From NCBI RefSeq assembly GCF_002797435.1, contig NZ_PGEN01000001.1, positions 2,106,501-2,170,500 of the forward strand: a DNA stretch of 64,000 nucleotides. The letters are read 5' to 3'. The notes under the pieces are model-generated. The model searched no databases, was not told the DNA's origin, and saw only the letters and a list, made by a program, of their open reading frames with translations. Position numbers and translations under genes: made by a program. Shown piece by piece: positions 55,150 through 63,414 of the stretch. Positions within the stretch are counted from its first letter, which is position 1. Each line of letters opens with the position of its first letter. Origin of the DNA: Sphingomonas koreensis (lineage in GTDB: Bacteria; Pseudomonadota; Alphaproteobacteria; Sphingomonadales; Sphingomonadaceae).

Positions 55150-56292
55150 TCATCGCGCGGCCTTTAGGCCGTTCTGCACGCCGTTTTCGTCGAACAGCGC
55201 GGTATCGGGCACGGTGATTGCGGGCATGCGGCCGCCCGCCTGCCGGTTGAGGCCAAAGACGAAGGCGAGCACGGTCGCGACCGCCATGTACAGATCGTCG
55301 CGGATCTCCTGATTCTCGCGGCTGGTGAAGTAGATGGCGCGCGCCAGCGGCGGCAGCTCGATCCGTGGCACCGCGAATTCGTCGGCCAGCTCGCGGATCG
55401 CCAGCGCGATCTCGCCGCGACCCTTGGCCACCACCACCGGCACCTGATCCTTGCCGCTCGAATAACGCAGCGCGACCGAGAAATGGGTCGGGTTGGTCAG
55501 GACGACATGCGCCTCCTGCAGCTTGGAGCGAAGCCCGCCCTTGGCCATTTCGCGCTGGCGCTGGCGCTGTGCGGCCTTGGCTTCGGGCGAGCCTTCGCTT
55601 TCCTTGTGCTCGTCCTTCACTTCCTGAAGGCTCATCTTGAGGCGCTGCATGTGGCGGAAGATCTGGATCGGCAGGTCGATGCCCGCGATCAGCAGCAGCC
55701 CGCCGGCCATCACGAAGACCAGGGTCGCAAAGGTATCGCCGAGCGATTTCACCGCGGTGCCGAGGTCCGACGAGACCAGCCCCATGGTCGGCCCGGCCGA
55801 TCCCCACAGCATCCACGCGCCGATCCCGCCGAGCAGCAGCACCTTGAGCAGCGACTTGAACAGCTCGATCCAGCCGGTCGGGCCGAAGATGCGCTTGAGG
55901 CCAGAGCCGGGATTGATGCGGTTGCCCTTGGGCGCGAGCAGCTTGCCGTTCCAGTGGAGCGCGCCAAGCGCCGCCTGGCTCGCAATCGCGCCCACCAGTG
56001 TGATCGCCAGCAAGGCGCCGAGCGACGGCGCCAGCTTCCACCCCGCGGTGGCGAGCGGTTTCCACGGCTGGAAGCTCTCGATATCGGCGCGGCCGAAGGT
56101 GAAGCTCGCGCCCATCACCTCCTTGATCGCGCCGAGCAGTTGCGGCCCCATCAGCACTATCCATCCGCAGCCGAGCAGGATGATCAGCGCCGCGCCGAAA
56201 TCACGCGACTTGAGCAGGTCGCCTTGCTCAAGCGCCTTCTCCTTGCGCTTGGGTGTTGGTGCTTGTGTCTTTTCGCCTGCGCTCTCCGACAT
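55150..56292 (-). CDS. flhB: flagellar export-gate protein FlhB
   Basis: A 380-residue type III export switch. Four N-terminal membrane helices (about 35-215) are followed by a cytosolic domain with the self-cleaving NPTH motif at residues 267-270 (VLTNPTHFSVALRYSSG). VPVVVAKGRGEIALAIRELA and PRIELPPLARAIYFTSRENQ complete the family pattern. The C terminus extends past the usual end with KAAR. It overlaps the fliR stop by one base. Confidence 0.96.
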   Translation of the reverse strand: MSESAGEKTQAPTPKRKEKALEQGDLLKSRDFGAALIILLGCGWIVLMGPQLLGAIKEVMGASFTFGRADIESFQPWKPLATAGWKLAPSLGALLAITLVGAIASQAALGALHWNGKLLAPKGNRINPGSGLKRIFGPTGWIELFKSLLKVLLLGGIGAWMLWGSAGPTMGLVSSDLGTAVKSLGDTFATLVFVMAGGLLLIAGIDLPIQIFRHMQRLKMSLQEVKDEHKESEGSPEAKAAQRQRQREMAKGGLRSKLQEAHVVLTNPTHFSVALRYSSGKDQVPVVVAKGRGEIALAIRELADEFAVPRIELPPLARAIYFTSRENQEIRDDLYMAVATVLAFVFGLNRQAGGRMPAITVPDTALFDENGVQNGLKAAR

Positions 56293-57065
56293 CAGCCAAG
56301 CACCAGCGTCTGGGCCGCGTCGAGCGCCTCGCGCACGATCACGAGCATATAGTCGCCCATCGCGGGCATGCCGACGAGCAGCGCCAGCACGCCCATCGCG
56401 AGGCTGGCGGGAATGCCGATGGCGAACAGGTTGAGCGCGGGCGCCGATCGCGAGAGCATGCCGACCACGATGTTGAGACAGAGCAGCAGGAAGCCGACCG
56501 GCAGCGCGAGCAGCAGTCCGGCAAGGAAGGCATAGCCGCCGAACAGCGCGATGTTCTGCAGCTTGCCCGGCGTCAGCCAGGCCTGGCCGGGCGGGAGCAG
56601 CTCATAGGAGCGCACCACCAGCTCGACGAGCACGAGGTGGCCATCGACAGCGAGGAACAGCAAGGTCAGTAGGATCGTCAGGAACTGGCCCAGTGCCGGA
56701 GTCGATTGGCCGGTCTGCGGGTTGACCGCGGTGGCGAAGGAAAGACCCATCGACACGCCGATTACCTCGCTCGCCACCAAGGGCGCGGCAAAGGCGATCT
56801 GGAGGATGAAGCCGAGCGCCAAGCCGACCAGCACTTCGGCAGCGACGGCGAGGAAGGTCGCGAGCGCGAACACCTCGCCCGGCGCATCGATCGGCACCGC
56901 GTTCATCGACAGGATACCGACCGCTGCGGTGAGCAGGATGCGGACGTTCATCGGCACCGACACCGCGCCGAACACCGGCGCCGCGACGAACGCCGCGCCG
57001 ACGCGCACCATCGTGAACAGCAGCGCCCAGAGCTGAGGCTCGATCGAGAGGCCGAAGCCGAGCAT
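56292..57065 (-). CDS. fliR: flagellar biosynthesis protein FliR
   Basis: A 257-residue membrane protein of the export gate with six helices: ALLFTMVRVGAAFVAAPVFG at the N terminus, VAAEVLVGLALGFILQIAFA in the middle and LALPVGFLLLCLNIVVGMLS late. These are typical FliR motifs. It is separated from fliQ by about 130 bases containing the second palindromic element, unlike the tight spacing elsewhere in this operon. Confidence 0.94.
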   Translation of the reverse strand: MLGFGLSIEPQLWALLFTMVRVGAAFVAAPVFGAVSVPMNVRILLTAAVGILSMNAVPIDAPGEVFALATFLAVAAEVLVGLALGFILQIAFAAPLVASEVIGVSMGLSFATAVNPQTGQSTPALGQFLTILLTLLFLAVDGHLVLVELVVRSYELLPPGQAWLTPGKLQNIALFGGYAFLAGLLLALPVGFLLLCLNIVVGMLSRSAPALNLFAIGIPASLAMGVLALLVGMPAMGDYMLVIVREALDAAQTLVLG

Positions 57066-57089
57066 TATCTGCCGTCCGTTCGCGCGGAA

Positions 57090-57171
57090 GCGGTACCGGC
57101 CCGCTCCCCCGCCCGGCCACCCACACGGTACTCTCGATGGGTGGCCGGGCGGGGGAGCGGGCCGGTACCGC
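57090..57171. repeat. palindromic element with perfect 34-bp arms (copy 2), between fliQ and fliR
   Basis: The left arm 57090-57123 and right arm 57138-57171 are exact reverse complements with a 14-base loop. Compared with the copy at 31272 two arm positions differ, and each change is compensated in the opposite arm. The outer 20 bases are identical. Lying inside an operon, it is a candidate for transcript processing or stability effects rather than pure termination. Confidence 0.85.
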
Positions 57172-57195
57172 CATTCAGCGAAGCTGAATCACGCA

Positions 57196-57465
57196 TCAGC
57201 GCACCAGTTCCGGGATGCGTTCGAAGATGCCGGTGGTGAAATCGCCGAGCAGGGTCATGATCATGCCGCCGAAGATCACGAGGGAGACCCCCACGATCGC
57301 GAGCTTGGGCACGAAGGTGAGCGTCTGCTCCTGGATCGAGGTCGCGGCCTGCACCATGCCGAGGATCAGGCCCGACAGCAGCGCCGGGATCAGGATCGGG
57401 GCCGATGCGAGCGCAAGCACCCACATCGCCTCGCGCGCGACCGTCAGGAAATATTCTGCGTCCAT
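57196..57465 (-). CDS. fliQ: flagellar biosynthesis protein FliQ
   Basis: An 89-residue export-gate membrane protein with two helices: AMWVLALASAPILIPALLSG and a second one around VSLVIFGGMIMTLLGDFTTG. LILGMVQAATSIQEQTLTFVP is the highly conserved FliQ loop. It follows fliP after 9 bases. Confidence 0.95.
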   Translation of the reverse strand: MDAEYFLTVAREAMWVLALASAPILIPALLSGLILGMVQAATSIQEQTLTFVPKLAIVGVSLVIFGGMIMTLLGDFTTGIFERIPELVR

Positions 57466-57474
57466 CGGAAATTC

Positions 57475-58293
57475 CTAGGTCACGAAGCTTGAGGCGAGGC
57501 TGCCCATCGTCAGCGCCCAGCCGTCGACCAGCACGAACAGCAGCAGCTTGAAGGGCATCGAGATGATCGTCGGCGACATCATCATCATGCCGAGGCTCAT
57601 CAGCACGGTGGCGACGATCAGGTCGATGACGATGAACGGCAGGAAGATCAGGAAGCCGATCTGGAATGCGGTCTTGAGCTCGCTCGTCACGAACGCCGGA
57701 AGCAGGATCGAGAAGGGCGTATCCTTGGGGTTTGCGATCGGGCCGACCTTGGCCATCTGCGCGAACATGGTGATGTCCTTGACCCGCGTCTGCTTGAGCA
57801 TGAAGGCGTGGAGCGGCTCGCCCGCCTTCTCGATCATCTCGGTCGCGCCGATGCGGCCCTGCGCATAGGGCTGGATCGCCGCGGTGTTCATCTGCGAAAT
57901 CGTCGGTGCCATCACGAAGAACGACAGGAACAGCGACAGCCCGACCAACACTTGATTCGGTGGAGTTTGCTGGAGTCCCAACGCCTGCCGCAGGATCGCC
58001 AGCACAATGATGATCCGCGTGAAGCTGGTCATCATCAGCAGGATGCCCGGCAGAACCGTGAGCAGCCCCATGATGATGAGGACCTGGAGCGACAGGCTGA
58101 GCGGCGCGTCGCCGCCGCCGAGATCGCCCAACGCCCGGTCGACCGCATCGCCTACACCCGGAGCCGGCGCGGCAGCGGGCGCAGCGACCGGAGCCGGCGC
58201 TGGCGCGCCTTGCGCGAATGCCGGCGCGACCAGGAACAACGCGAGCGCAACCGCGGCCAGCACGAGCGCGAGATGGCGAAAGGCGGCGATCAC
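57475..58293 (-). CDS. fliP: flagellar biosynthesis protein FliP
   Basis: A 272-residue export-gate protein with a signal-like N terminus, an Ala/Pro-rich spacer and four membrane helices. Family motifs seen include [40 protein letters not shown], and the late [20 protein letters not shown] with [17 protein letters not shown]. The start is a GTG overlapping the fliO TGA (GTGA). Confidence 0.97.
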   Translation of the reverse strand: MIAAFRHLALVLAAVALALFLVAPAFAQGAPAPAPVAAPAAAPAPGVGDAVDRALGDLGGGDAPLSLSLQVLIIMGLLTVLPGILLMMTSFTRIIIVLAILRQALGLQQTPPNQVLVGLSLFLSFFVMAPTISQMNTAAIQPYAQGRIGATEMIEKAGEPLHAFMLKQTRVKDITMFAQMAKVGPIANPKDTPFSILLPAFVTSELKTAFQIGFLIFLPFIVIDLIVATVLMSLGMMMMSPTIISMPFKLLLFVLVDGWALTMGSLASSFVT

Positions 58294-58544
58294 GGGTCGA
58301 TCCGGTCGATCAGCGAAACGCCGTTGCGGCTCACCGAGACGAGGATGCGCTTGCCCTCGACCTCAAGCACCGCGATCCGCGTCCCGGTCGAGACCATCAT
58401 CGTCTCCCTGACCTTGAGCATGCGGTCGCCCTGATTGCCGGGCAGCCGCGCCTCGAGCTTGCGCCAGAGATAGAGGCAGCCGATCAGCAGCCCGCAGACG
58501 AGCGGCAGCAGCACGACCAGCTTGAGGATGTAGGACCACATCAT
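58290..58544 (-). CDS. fliO: flagellar biosynthesis protein FliO
   Basis: An 84-residue protein with one N-terminal membrane helix ([20 protein letters not shown]) and a short basic cytosolic domain ending [20 protein letters not shown]. It is small but fits FliO, assigned mainly by position between fliN and fliP, plus the transmembrane and beta-domain layout. It overlaps fliP by four bases. Confidence 0.85.
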   Translation of the reverse strand: MMWSYILKLVVLLPLVCGLLIGCLYLWRKLEARLPGNQGDRMLKVRETMMVSTGTRIAVLEVEGKRILVSVSRNGVSLIDRIDP

Positions 58545-58552
58545 GGCTGGGT

Positions 58553-58843
58553 TCAGCCCCGCTTCTCGGGGGCGACCAGCTCGGTCATGCGGATGCCGAA
58601 CTTGTCGCCGACGGTGACGACCTCGCCGCGGCCGATCAGCGTGCCGTTGACGAACACGTCGAGCAGCTCGTCGGCCTGACGGTCGAGCTCGATCACGCTC
58701 GATTCGCCGAGCGCGAGCAACTCGCGCAGGGTCAGCGTGGTCGATCCGATTTCCACGGTCAGCTTGACGTCCACGTCCTGCAACAGGTGGAAGTTGGCCG
58801 CCGCGGCGGAGTCGGTGGCGATGCCCCCGGTCATGTCGTTCAT
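58553..58843 (-). CDS. fliN: flagellar motor switch protein FliN
   Basis: A 96-residue C-ring protein. The SpoA domain reads LLQDVDVKLTVEIGSTTLTL, then RELLALGESSVIELDRQADE and LLDVFVNGTLIGRGEVVTVG, nearly the consensus. ATGA overlap with fliM. Confidence 0.97.
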   Translation of the reverse strand: MNDMTGGIATDSAAAANFHLLQDVDVKLTVEIGSTTLTLRELLALGESSVIELDRQADELLDVFVNGTLIGRGEVVTVGDKFGIRMTELVAPEKRG

Positions 58844-59790
58844 CGTGCGTCCTCAAGGCTGAAGGATTCGAAGCGGGTCAGGCGGATTGCGGCCTGACCA
58901 TTGGCGGTGCCGACCGTGCCGGCACCGATCTGCTGGCGATTGACCATCACCGGCACGTCGGGACCGAAGCTGATCGGGATCACGTCGCCGGGCTTGAGCG
59001 CCATCAGCTTCGACAGCGGCACCAGCGGCTCGGCAAGGACCGATCGCACCGGCAGGCGCAGCGCCATCGCCGCGCGCGTCAGCCCATTGCGCCATTCGGG
59101 CTCGGGCTCGGGCTCCCCGCCGATCACCTTGGCGGTAAGCGACGGCGTGTAGGGTTTCAGCGCCGCGACCGGATAGAGAATGTCGATCCATTGCGGCTTG
59201 GCCTCGCCGGTGGCGATGCCGAGGCGGGTGACGACCATCGCCTCGCCCGCATCGATCTCCGGCACCACCGAGAGCGGCGCAAAGGTCTGCGCCGGCGCGA
59301 AGTCGATCTTCGCAAGCAACTCCCAGGCGGGCGCCAGCTGCTGAGCCAGCGTATCGGACAGCCGTGCCAGCAATGTCTCGGCCGAACCGGTGAACTCGGC
59401 GGGCATCGGCTGCGGCGCCTCGCCCTCGCCACCGAAGAAGCGGTCGAGCATTTCGAAGCCGAACTTGCCGTCGATCACGATCAGCGCGCGGCCGCGGCCC
59501 GGCGTCATCGCGACCGGCAGCCATGCGGTCAGCGTCTGCGGGCGTTCGGCGCGATAGTCGCCGAAGCGCTGCACGCTGAGCGGCTCGGCCCAGCAGCGCG
59601 CGCCTTCGCCGACCAGCGGCTCGAAACTGCCCTTCAATGACTTGGCCAACCGCGCCGAGAGATGCTGCACCGAATGCAGGTCCCCGAACGGGTTGAGGCT
59701 CGCCGTCCCCAGCGCCGGGGCGTGTTCCGCTCCGGTCCTGGGACGCTCGCGCCGCTCGGGCGCGGACATGTCTGAAGGGCTGTTAACCAT
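58840..59790 (-). CDS. fliM: flagellar motor switch protein FliM
   Basis: A 316-residue C-ring protein. The middle CheC-like domain spans about 45-230, and a C-terminal SpoA domain includes LSKLMALKPGDVIPISFGPD and VPVMVNRQQIGAGTVGTANG. The N terminus is unusual: MVNSPSDMSAPERRERPRTG lacks the LSQxEIDALL peptide that binds CheY-P in most FliM proteins. It lies between fliL and fliN. Confidence 0.93.
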   Translation of the reverse strand: MVNSPSDMSAPERRERPRTGAEHAPALGTASLNPFGDLHSVQHLSARLAKSLKGSFEPLVGEGARCWAEPLSVQRFGDYRAERPQTLTAWLPVAMTPGRGRALIVIDGKFGFEMLDRFFGGEGEAPQPMPAEFTGSAETLLARLSDTLAQQLAPAWELLAKIDFAPAQTFAPLSVVPEIDAGEAMVVTRLGIATGEAKPQWIDILYPVAALKPYTPSLTAKVIGGEPEPEPEWRNGLTRAAMALRLPVRSVLAEPLVPLSKLMALKPGDVIPISFGPDVPVMVNRQQIGAGTVGTANGQAAIRLTRFESFSLEDAR

Positions 59791-59796
59791 GCCCGT

Positions 59797-60402
59797 TCAC
59801 TGAACAATGAAATTGGTAAAGTAGACGTTACCAACACCCCCAAAGCCCTCTTTTTCCTTGAGGACAGCGTTGATCGCGTCGGCCAGGCGCTTCTGGAGCT
59901 TCTTCTTCCCCTCGGCGGTGAACACCTCCTCCTCGCTGGTCTCGCCCAGTGCGAGAAGGATCGCCGAACGCACTGCCATCTCGTGCGTCTTCAGGCCTTC
60001 GATGACGGTGTTGTCATAGGGGGTCGAGATCGCGATCCCGACCTGAACGAAGTGGACGCTTTCCCGCAGGTTGGAGGTGAACTCCTTCTCGAGCTGGTAA
60101 TAGGTCGAGGCATATTTGTCCCCGCCCTCACCCGCCGAGGGCTTCATCCCCTTGCTTTCGCCGCCCTCGCCTTCCTTGCCTTCGGCCTTGGCGCGGACTT
60201 CCTCGTCCTTGGGGACGAGGCGGGGCTTGCCGCTCTCGGCCTCGCCTTCGGCCTTGGCGCCGCCGAACAGGCCGGCATTGGATGCATAGAGCCCGCCGCC
60301 GACCCCGCCGCCGACCAGCACGATCAGGCCGGTGCCGATCAGGATCCACTTCTTGGCTCCGCCCTTCTTCTTGACCGGTGCAGCCTCTTTCTCGTCACTC
60401 AT
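59797..60402 (-). CDS. fliL: flagellar basal-body-associated protein FliL
   Basis: A 201-residue single-pass membrane protein. After a Lys-rich start, one helix (WILIGTGLIVLVGGGVGGGL) is followed by a Lys/Glu/Gly-rich linker of about 60 residues and a periplasmic domain (YYQLEKEFTSNLRESVHFVQ through NVYFTNFIVQ). The charged linker is longer than in typical FliL. It supports stator function and motor torque in other bacteria. Confidence 0.93.
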   Translation of the reverse strand: MSDEKEAAPVKKKGGAKKWILIGTGLIVLVGGGVGGGLYASNAGLFGGAKAEGEAESGKPRLVPKDEEVRAKAEGKEGEGGESKGMKPSAGEGGDKYASTYYQLEKEFTSNLRESVHFVQVGIAISTPYDNTVIEGLKTHEMAVRSAILLALGETSEEEVFTAEGKKKLQKRLADAINAVLKEKEGFGGVGNVYFTNFIVQ

Positions 60403-60426
60403 GACTCAGTTCCCCCTGGAGATGGT

Positions 60427-61608
60427 TCAGGCGACGCGATCGTCGCGGCTCGATTGCGTGGTGTGCGCCGCGGCGGAGGCCGGGCGCGCGGGTCGATGGG
60501 ATTGCGGCTGACCCGGCTGGCCCTGAGACTGGCCGCCGGTACCGGCGTCGACGCTGGTCTGGCCGAGCTTCATGCCGCGCGCCTCGGCCAGTTCCGAAAG
60601 TCGCGGCGCCGCTTCGGCGATCAGCTGGCGCGCCGCGGGATTCTCGGCGGTGAAGTGGACGTGCAGCCGGTCACCGTCGCGCCGGATCGAGACATCGACA
60701 TTGCCGAGATTCTCGGGCGCGAGGCGGATGCGCGTGTCGGTCGCCTCGGCGGCATCGCGCAGCGCGGCGATCCGATCGACCATCCTGCCCGCCCAGTCGT
60801 CGCGGCTGAGATCGAGCGGAGCCTGATCCGCGCCCGACATCGCCTGCACCGTCGTGCGCAGCTGCTCGGTAGCGGCGGTCTGCGCCTGCATCGCGACCGG
60901 ATCGGCGGCGCGCGGCGCGGCGGGCGCGTCGAACGAGGCCGAGATCGCAGCGGCAAAGACCTGTGCAGCGGTCTGAGCGGCGGGCGCACCGGACACGACC
61001 GGCTGCGGGATGATGAGGGACGCCGGCGAGGGGCGGAACACGCACTCGCGCTCGGGCGCACCGCCCTTGTCGCGCCTGTCGATCTCCGGAACCGCTTCGG
61101 GCGCTTCCGGCAACGGAGCCTCGCTTTCGACAGTGAGCGTCTGAACAACCGGCGCCTCTGCTGCCTTGGCCGCCGAAACCTCGACGGGTGCAGGAACGAG
61201 GCTGGCGGCTCCGGCCATCAACTCGCCCGCCGTCTTTCCGGCCGCCTGCGCGGGAAGCGCTGCCGCGGCCGCAGCGTCGATACCGGTTCCAGACTGTGGC
61301 GGTAGGAGCGCAGGATCGGGCAACGGAGCCAGGTCGGCCGGAACAGGCGCGAGACCCGCGGGAAGCCATGCGACGACCGGGTCCTTCGCCTCCTCCGCGT
61401 CGGCATCAGCCTCGCCCTCGAGCGGCAAGTTCTTGCCGTCTCCGGCAATCGCCTGCCCCTTGCCGCCCGACAGCTTCGCTCCGGGCGGAAGCACCAGCTC
61501 GCCCAGAACCGCCATGAAATCGGCCGTGGCCGGCGCAGCTACGGGCGCGCGCGGGGCGAGCGGAGGCGTGAGCGGGAGCAGCGACGTGGAGGCGAGCAAG
61601 TCTGGCAT
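60427..61608 (-). CDS. fliK: flagellar hook-length control protein FliK
   Basis: A 393-residue Ala/Pro-rich protein controlling hook length and export switching. The recognisable part is the C-terminal FliK domain: IRLAPENLGNVDVSIRRDGD and RLHVHFTAENPAARQLIAEA, then APRLSELAEARGMKLGQTSV. The rest is low complexity, as is usual. The ATG at 61608 has GGAG about 12 bases upstream, and the in-frame extension to 61710 looks non-coding. It lies between fliJ and fliL. Confidence 0.88.
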   Translation of the reverse strand: MPDLLASTSLLPLTPPLAPRAPVAAPATADFMAVLGELVLPPGAKLSGGKGQAIAGDGKNLPLEGEADADAEEAKDPVVAWLPAGLAPVPADLAPLPDPALLPPQSGTGIDAAAAAALPAQAAGKTAGELMAGAASLVPAPVEVSAAKAAEAPVVQTLTVESEAPLPEAPEAVPEIDRRDKGGAPERECVFRPSPASLIIPQPVVSGAPAAQTAAQVFAAAISASFDAPAAPRAADPVAMQAQTAATEQLRTTVQAMSGADQAPLDLSRDDWAGRMVDRIAALRDAAEATDTRIRLAPENLGNVDVSIRRDGDRLHVHFTAENPAARQLIAEAAPRLSELAEARGMKLGQTSVDAGTGGQSQGQPGQPQSHRPARPASAAAHTTQSSRDDRVA

Positions 61609-61636
61609 TGCGGGCGAAAACTCCTTCGCCCGCTGA

Positions 61637-62062
61637 TCAGCAAGGATCGTGCCGTTTTTTCGGAATGGCCGGCATATCCTCAAGCGCCCGCATCGCGCGG
61701 CGAGCCGCATTCGCCTCGGCGCGCTCGATCAGCTTTTCGATCGCGGTCTGGTCGCGCTTGGCTTCGCGGGTCGCAGCACGCGCCGTGTCGAGCCCGCGCT
61801 GCGCCTCGGCGATGCGGCGGTCGGCGGCAAAGGCGGACTGGTGGAGGCGATCGCGATAATAGGCTTCGGCAATCAGGCTGGTGGCGCTTCCCGGCTTGGG
61901 CGCCGGCGCGACGCCCTGCGCCAGCTGGGCGATGCGCGCGCGAAGTGCTTCCTCATTGGTCACCTTCGCTTGGGCCGCGACTTCGCTCACCCGCACCATG
62001 TCGAGCTGGAGCGTACGGACGCGCAGCAGGCGACCGAGCTTCTTCTGGTGCTTGTCAGCCAT
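61637..62062 (-). CDS. fliJ: flagellar export protein FliJ
   Basis: A 141-residue coiled-coil protein, rich in Ala, Arg, Glu and Gln. It starts KHQKKLGRLLRVRTLQLDMV and continues with long helices around AEAYYRDRLHQSAFAADRRI. Assigned from its coiled-coil character and position directly downstream of fliI, where FliJ links the ATPase to FlhA. Confidence 0.85.
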   Translation of the reverse strand: MADKHQKKLGRLLRVRTLQLDMVRVSEVAAQAKVTNEEALRARIAQLAQGVAPAPKPGSATSLIAEAYYRDRLHQSAFAADRRIAEAQRGLDTARAATREAKRDQTAIEKLIERAEANAARRAMRALEDMPAIPKKRHDPC

Positions 62063-62076
62063 GCGCTGCGTTCAGA

Positions 62077-63405
62077 TCAGGCATCCCCGAACACGCCGAC
62101 CAGCTCCGTCACCGCCTCTTCGAGGCTGACGGTCTGGTCATAAGCCTGACGGATATAGTCAAGCACCGAATCGTGGCAGGCAATCGCCGCGTCGATCGCC
62201 GGATCGGCGCCCGCGCGATAGGCGCCCATCAGCACCAGATCGCGATTCTCCTCATAGGTGGCGAGGTGGCGGCGCAGCACGCGCGCGGCGGCGACATGCT
62301 CCTTGTCGGCGATGTCGGTCATCACGCGGCTGACCGAGGGGCCCAGATCGATCGCAGGATAGACGCCGCGCTCCGCCAATGCCCGGCTGAGCACGATATG
62401 CCCGTCCAGGATCGATCGTGCCGAATCGACCACGGGGTCGTTGCCGTCGTCGCCATCGGCCAGAACGGTATAGATTGCGGTGATCGATCCGCCGGTGTGG
62501 ACGTCGGTCCCGGCGCGCTCGATCAGGCTCGGCAGCATCGCGATCGCGCTCGGCGGATAGCCGCGTGCTGATGCCGGTTCGCCGAGTGCCAGCCCGATCT
62601 CGCGGCCCGCATGCGCGACGCGGGTCAGCGAATCCATGATGAGCAGCACCTTCTTGCCCTCGTTGCGAAAGGCTTCGGCGATGGCGGTAGCGCGCAGTGC
62701 GCCGCGGATGCGCAGCACCGGAGAGTGGTTGGCCGGGACTGCGACCACAACCGAGCGCGCGCGCGCTTCGCCTGCGACCTTGGTCTCGAGAAAGTCGGAA
62801 ACTTCGCGGGAACGCTCGCCGATCAGCCCGATCACGATGACGTCGGCCTTGGCCGCGCGCACCATCATGCCGAGCAGCACCGATTTGCCGACGCCCGATC
62901 CGGCCATGATGCCGACCCGCTGCCCCTGGCCGATCGTCAGCAGCCCGTTGATCGCACGGACGCCGACATCGAGCGGCTGGAGTACGCGGCCGCGGTCGAG
63001 CGGTGACTGAATCTTCCCCGCAAGCGGCCATTTGCCGGCGCCGCGGATCGGGCCGAGCCCGTCGATCGGCTTGCCCGCGCCATCGACTACGCGACCGAGC
63101 ATCGCCGCGCCCACCTCCGCTTCGCCAGGAGGACCGACGGGACGGACCGGCGCGTTGGGAAGCAGGGCGGCCGGGCCGCCCAGGTTCATCATCAAGGTCT
63201 TGCCGCCGCGAAACCCGATCACCTCGGCTTCGACGCGGCTGGCGCCGGTGCCGATCGCGCAGACCGTGCCGACCGGGAGCGACAGACCGACCGCTTCCAT
63301 CAGCAGCCCGTCATAGGAAGACAGGCGCCCCGAAACCTTGGGCTGCGGGCGGAAATCGCGGCAGGCGAGGCCGTCGAGATAGTCGGCGGTGAAGCGGTTA
63401 TACAT
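62077..63405 (-). CDS. fliI: flagellum-specific ATPase FliI
   Basis: A 442-residue F1-beta-like ATPase energising export. Walker A is IMAGSGVGKSVLLGMMV, Walker B VLLIMDSLTRVAHAGREIGL, and LGEPASARGYPPSAIAMLPS is the type III ATPase signature. The N-terminal beta domain (to about 95) and C-terminal helices complete the protein. It follows fliH after 9 bases. Confidence 0.97.
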   Translation of the reverse strand: MYNRFTADYLDGLACRDFRPQPKVSGRLSSYDGLLMEAVGLSLPVGTVCAIGTGASRVEAEVIGFRGGKTLMMNLGGPAALLPNAPVRPVGPPGEAEVGAAMLGRVVDGAGKPIDGLGPIRGAGKWPLAGKIQSPLDRGRVLQPLDVGVRAINGLLTIGQGQRVGIMAGSGVGKSVLLGMMVRAAKADVIVIGLIGERSREVSDFLETKVAGEARARSVVVAVPANHSPVLRIRGALRATAIAEAFRNEGKKVLLIMDSLTRVAHAGREIGLALGEPASARGYPPSAIAMLPSLIERAGTDVHTGGSITAIYTVLADGDDGNDPVVDSARSILDGHIVLSRALAERGVYPAIDLGPSVSRVMTDIADKEHVAAARVLRRHLATYEENRDLVLMGAYRAGADPAIDAAIACHDSVLDYIRQAYDQTVSLEEAVTELVGVFGDA

Positions 63406-63414
63406 GCGGCGCCC

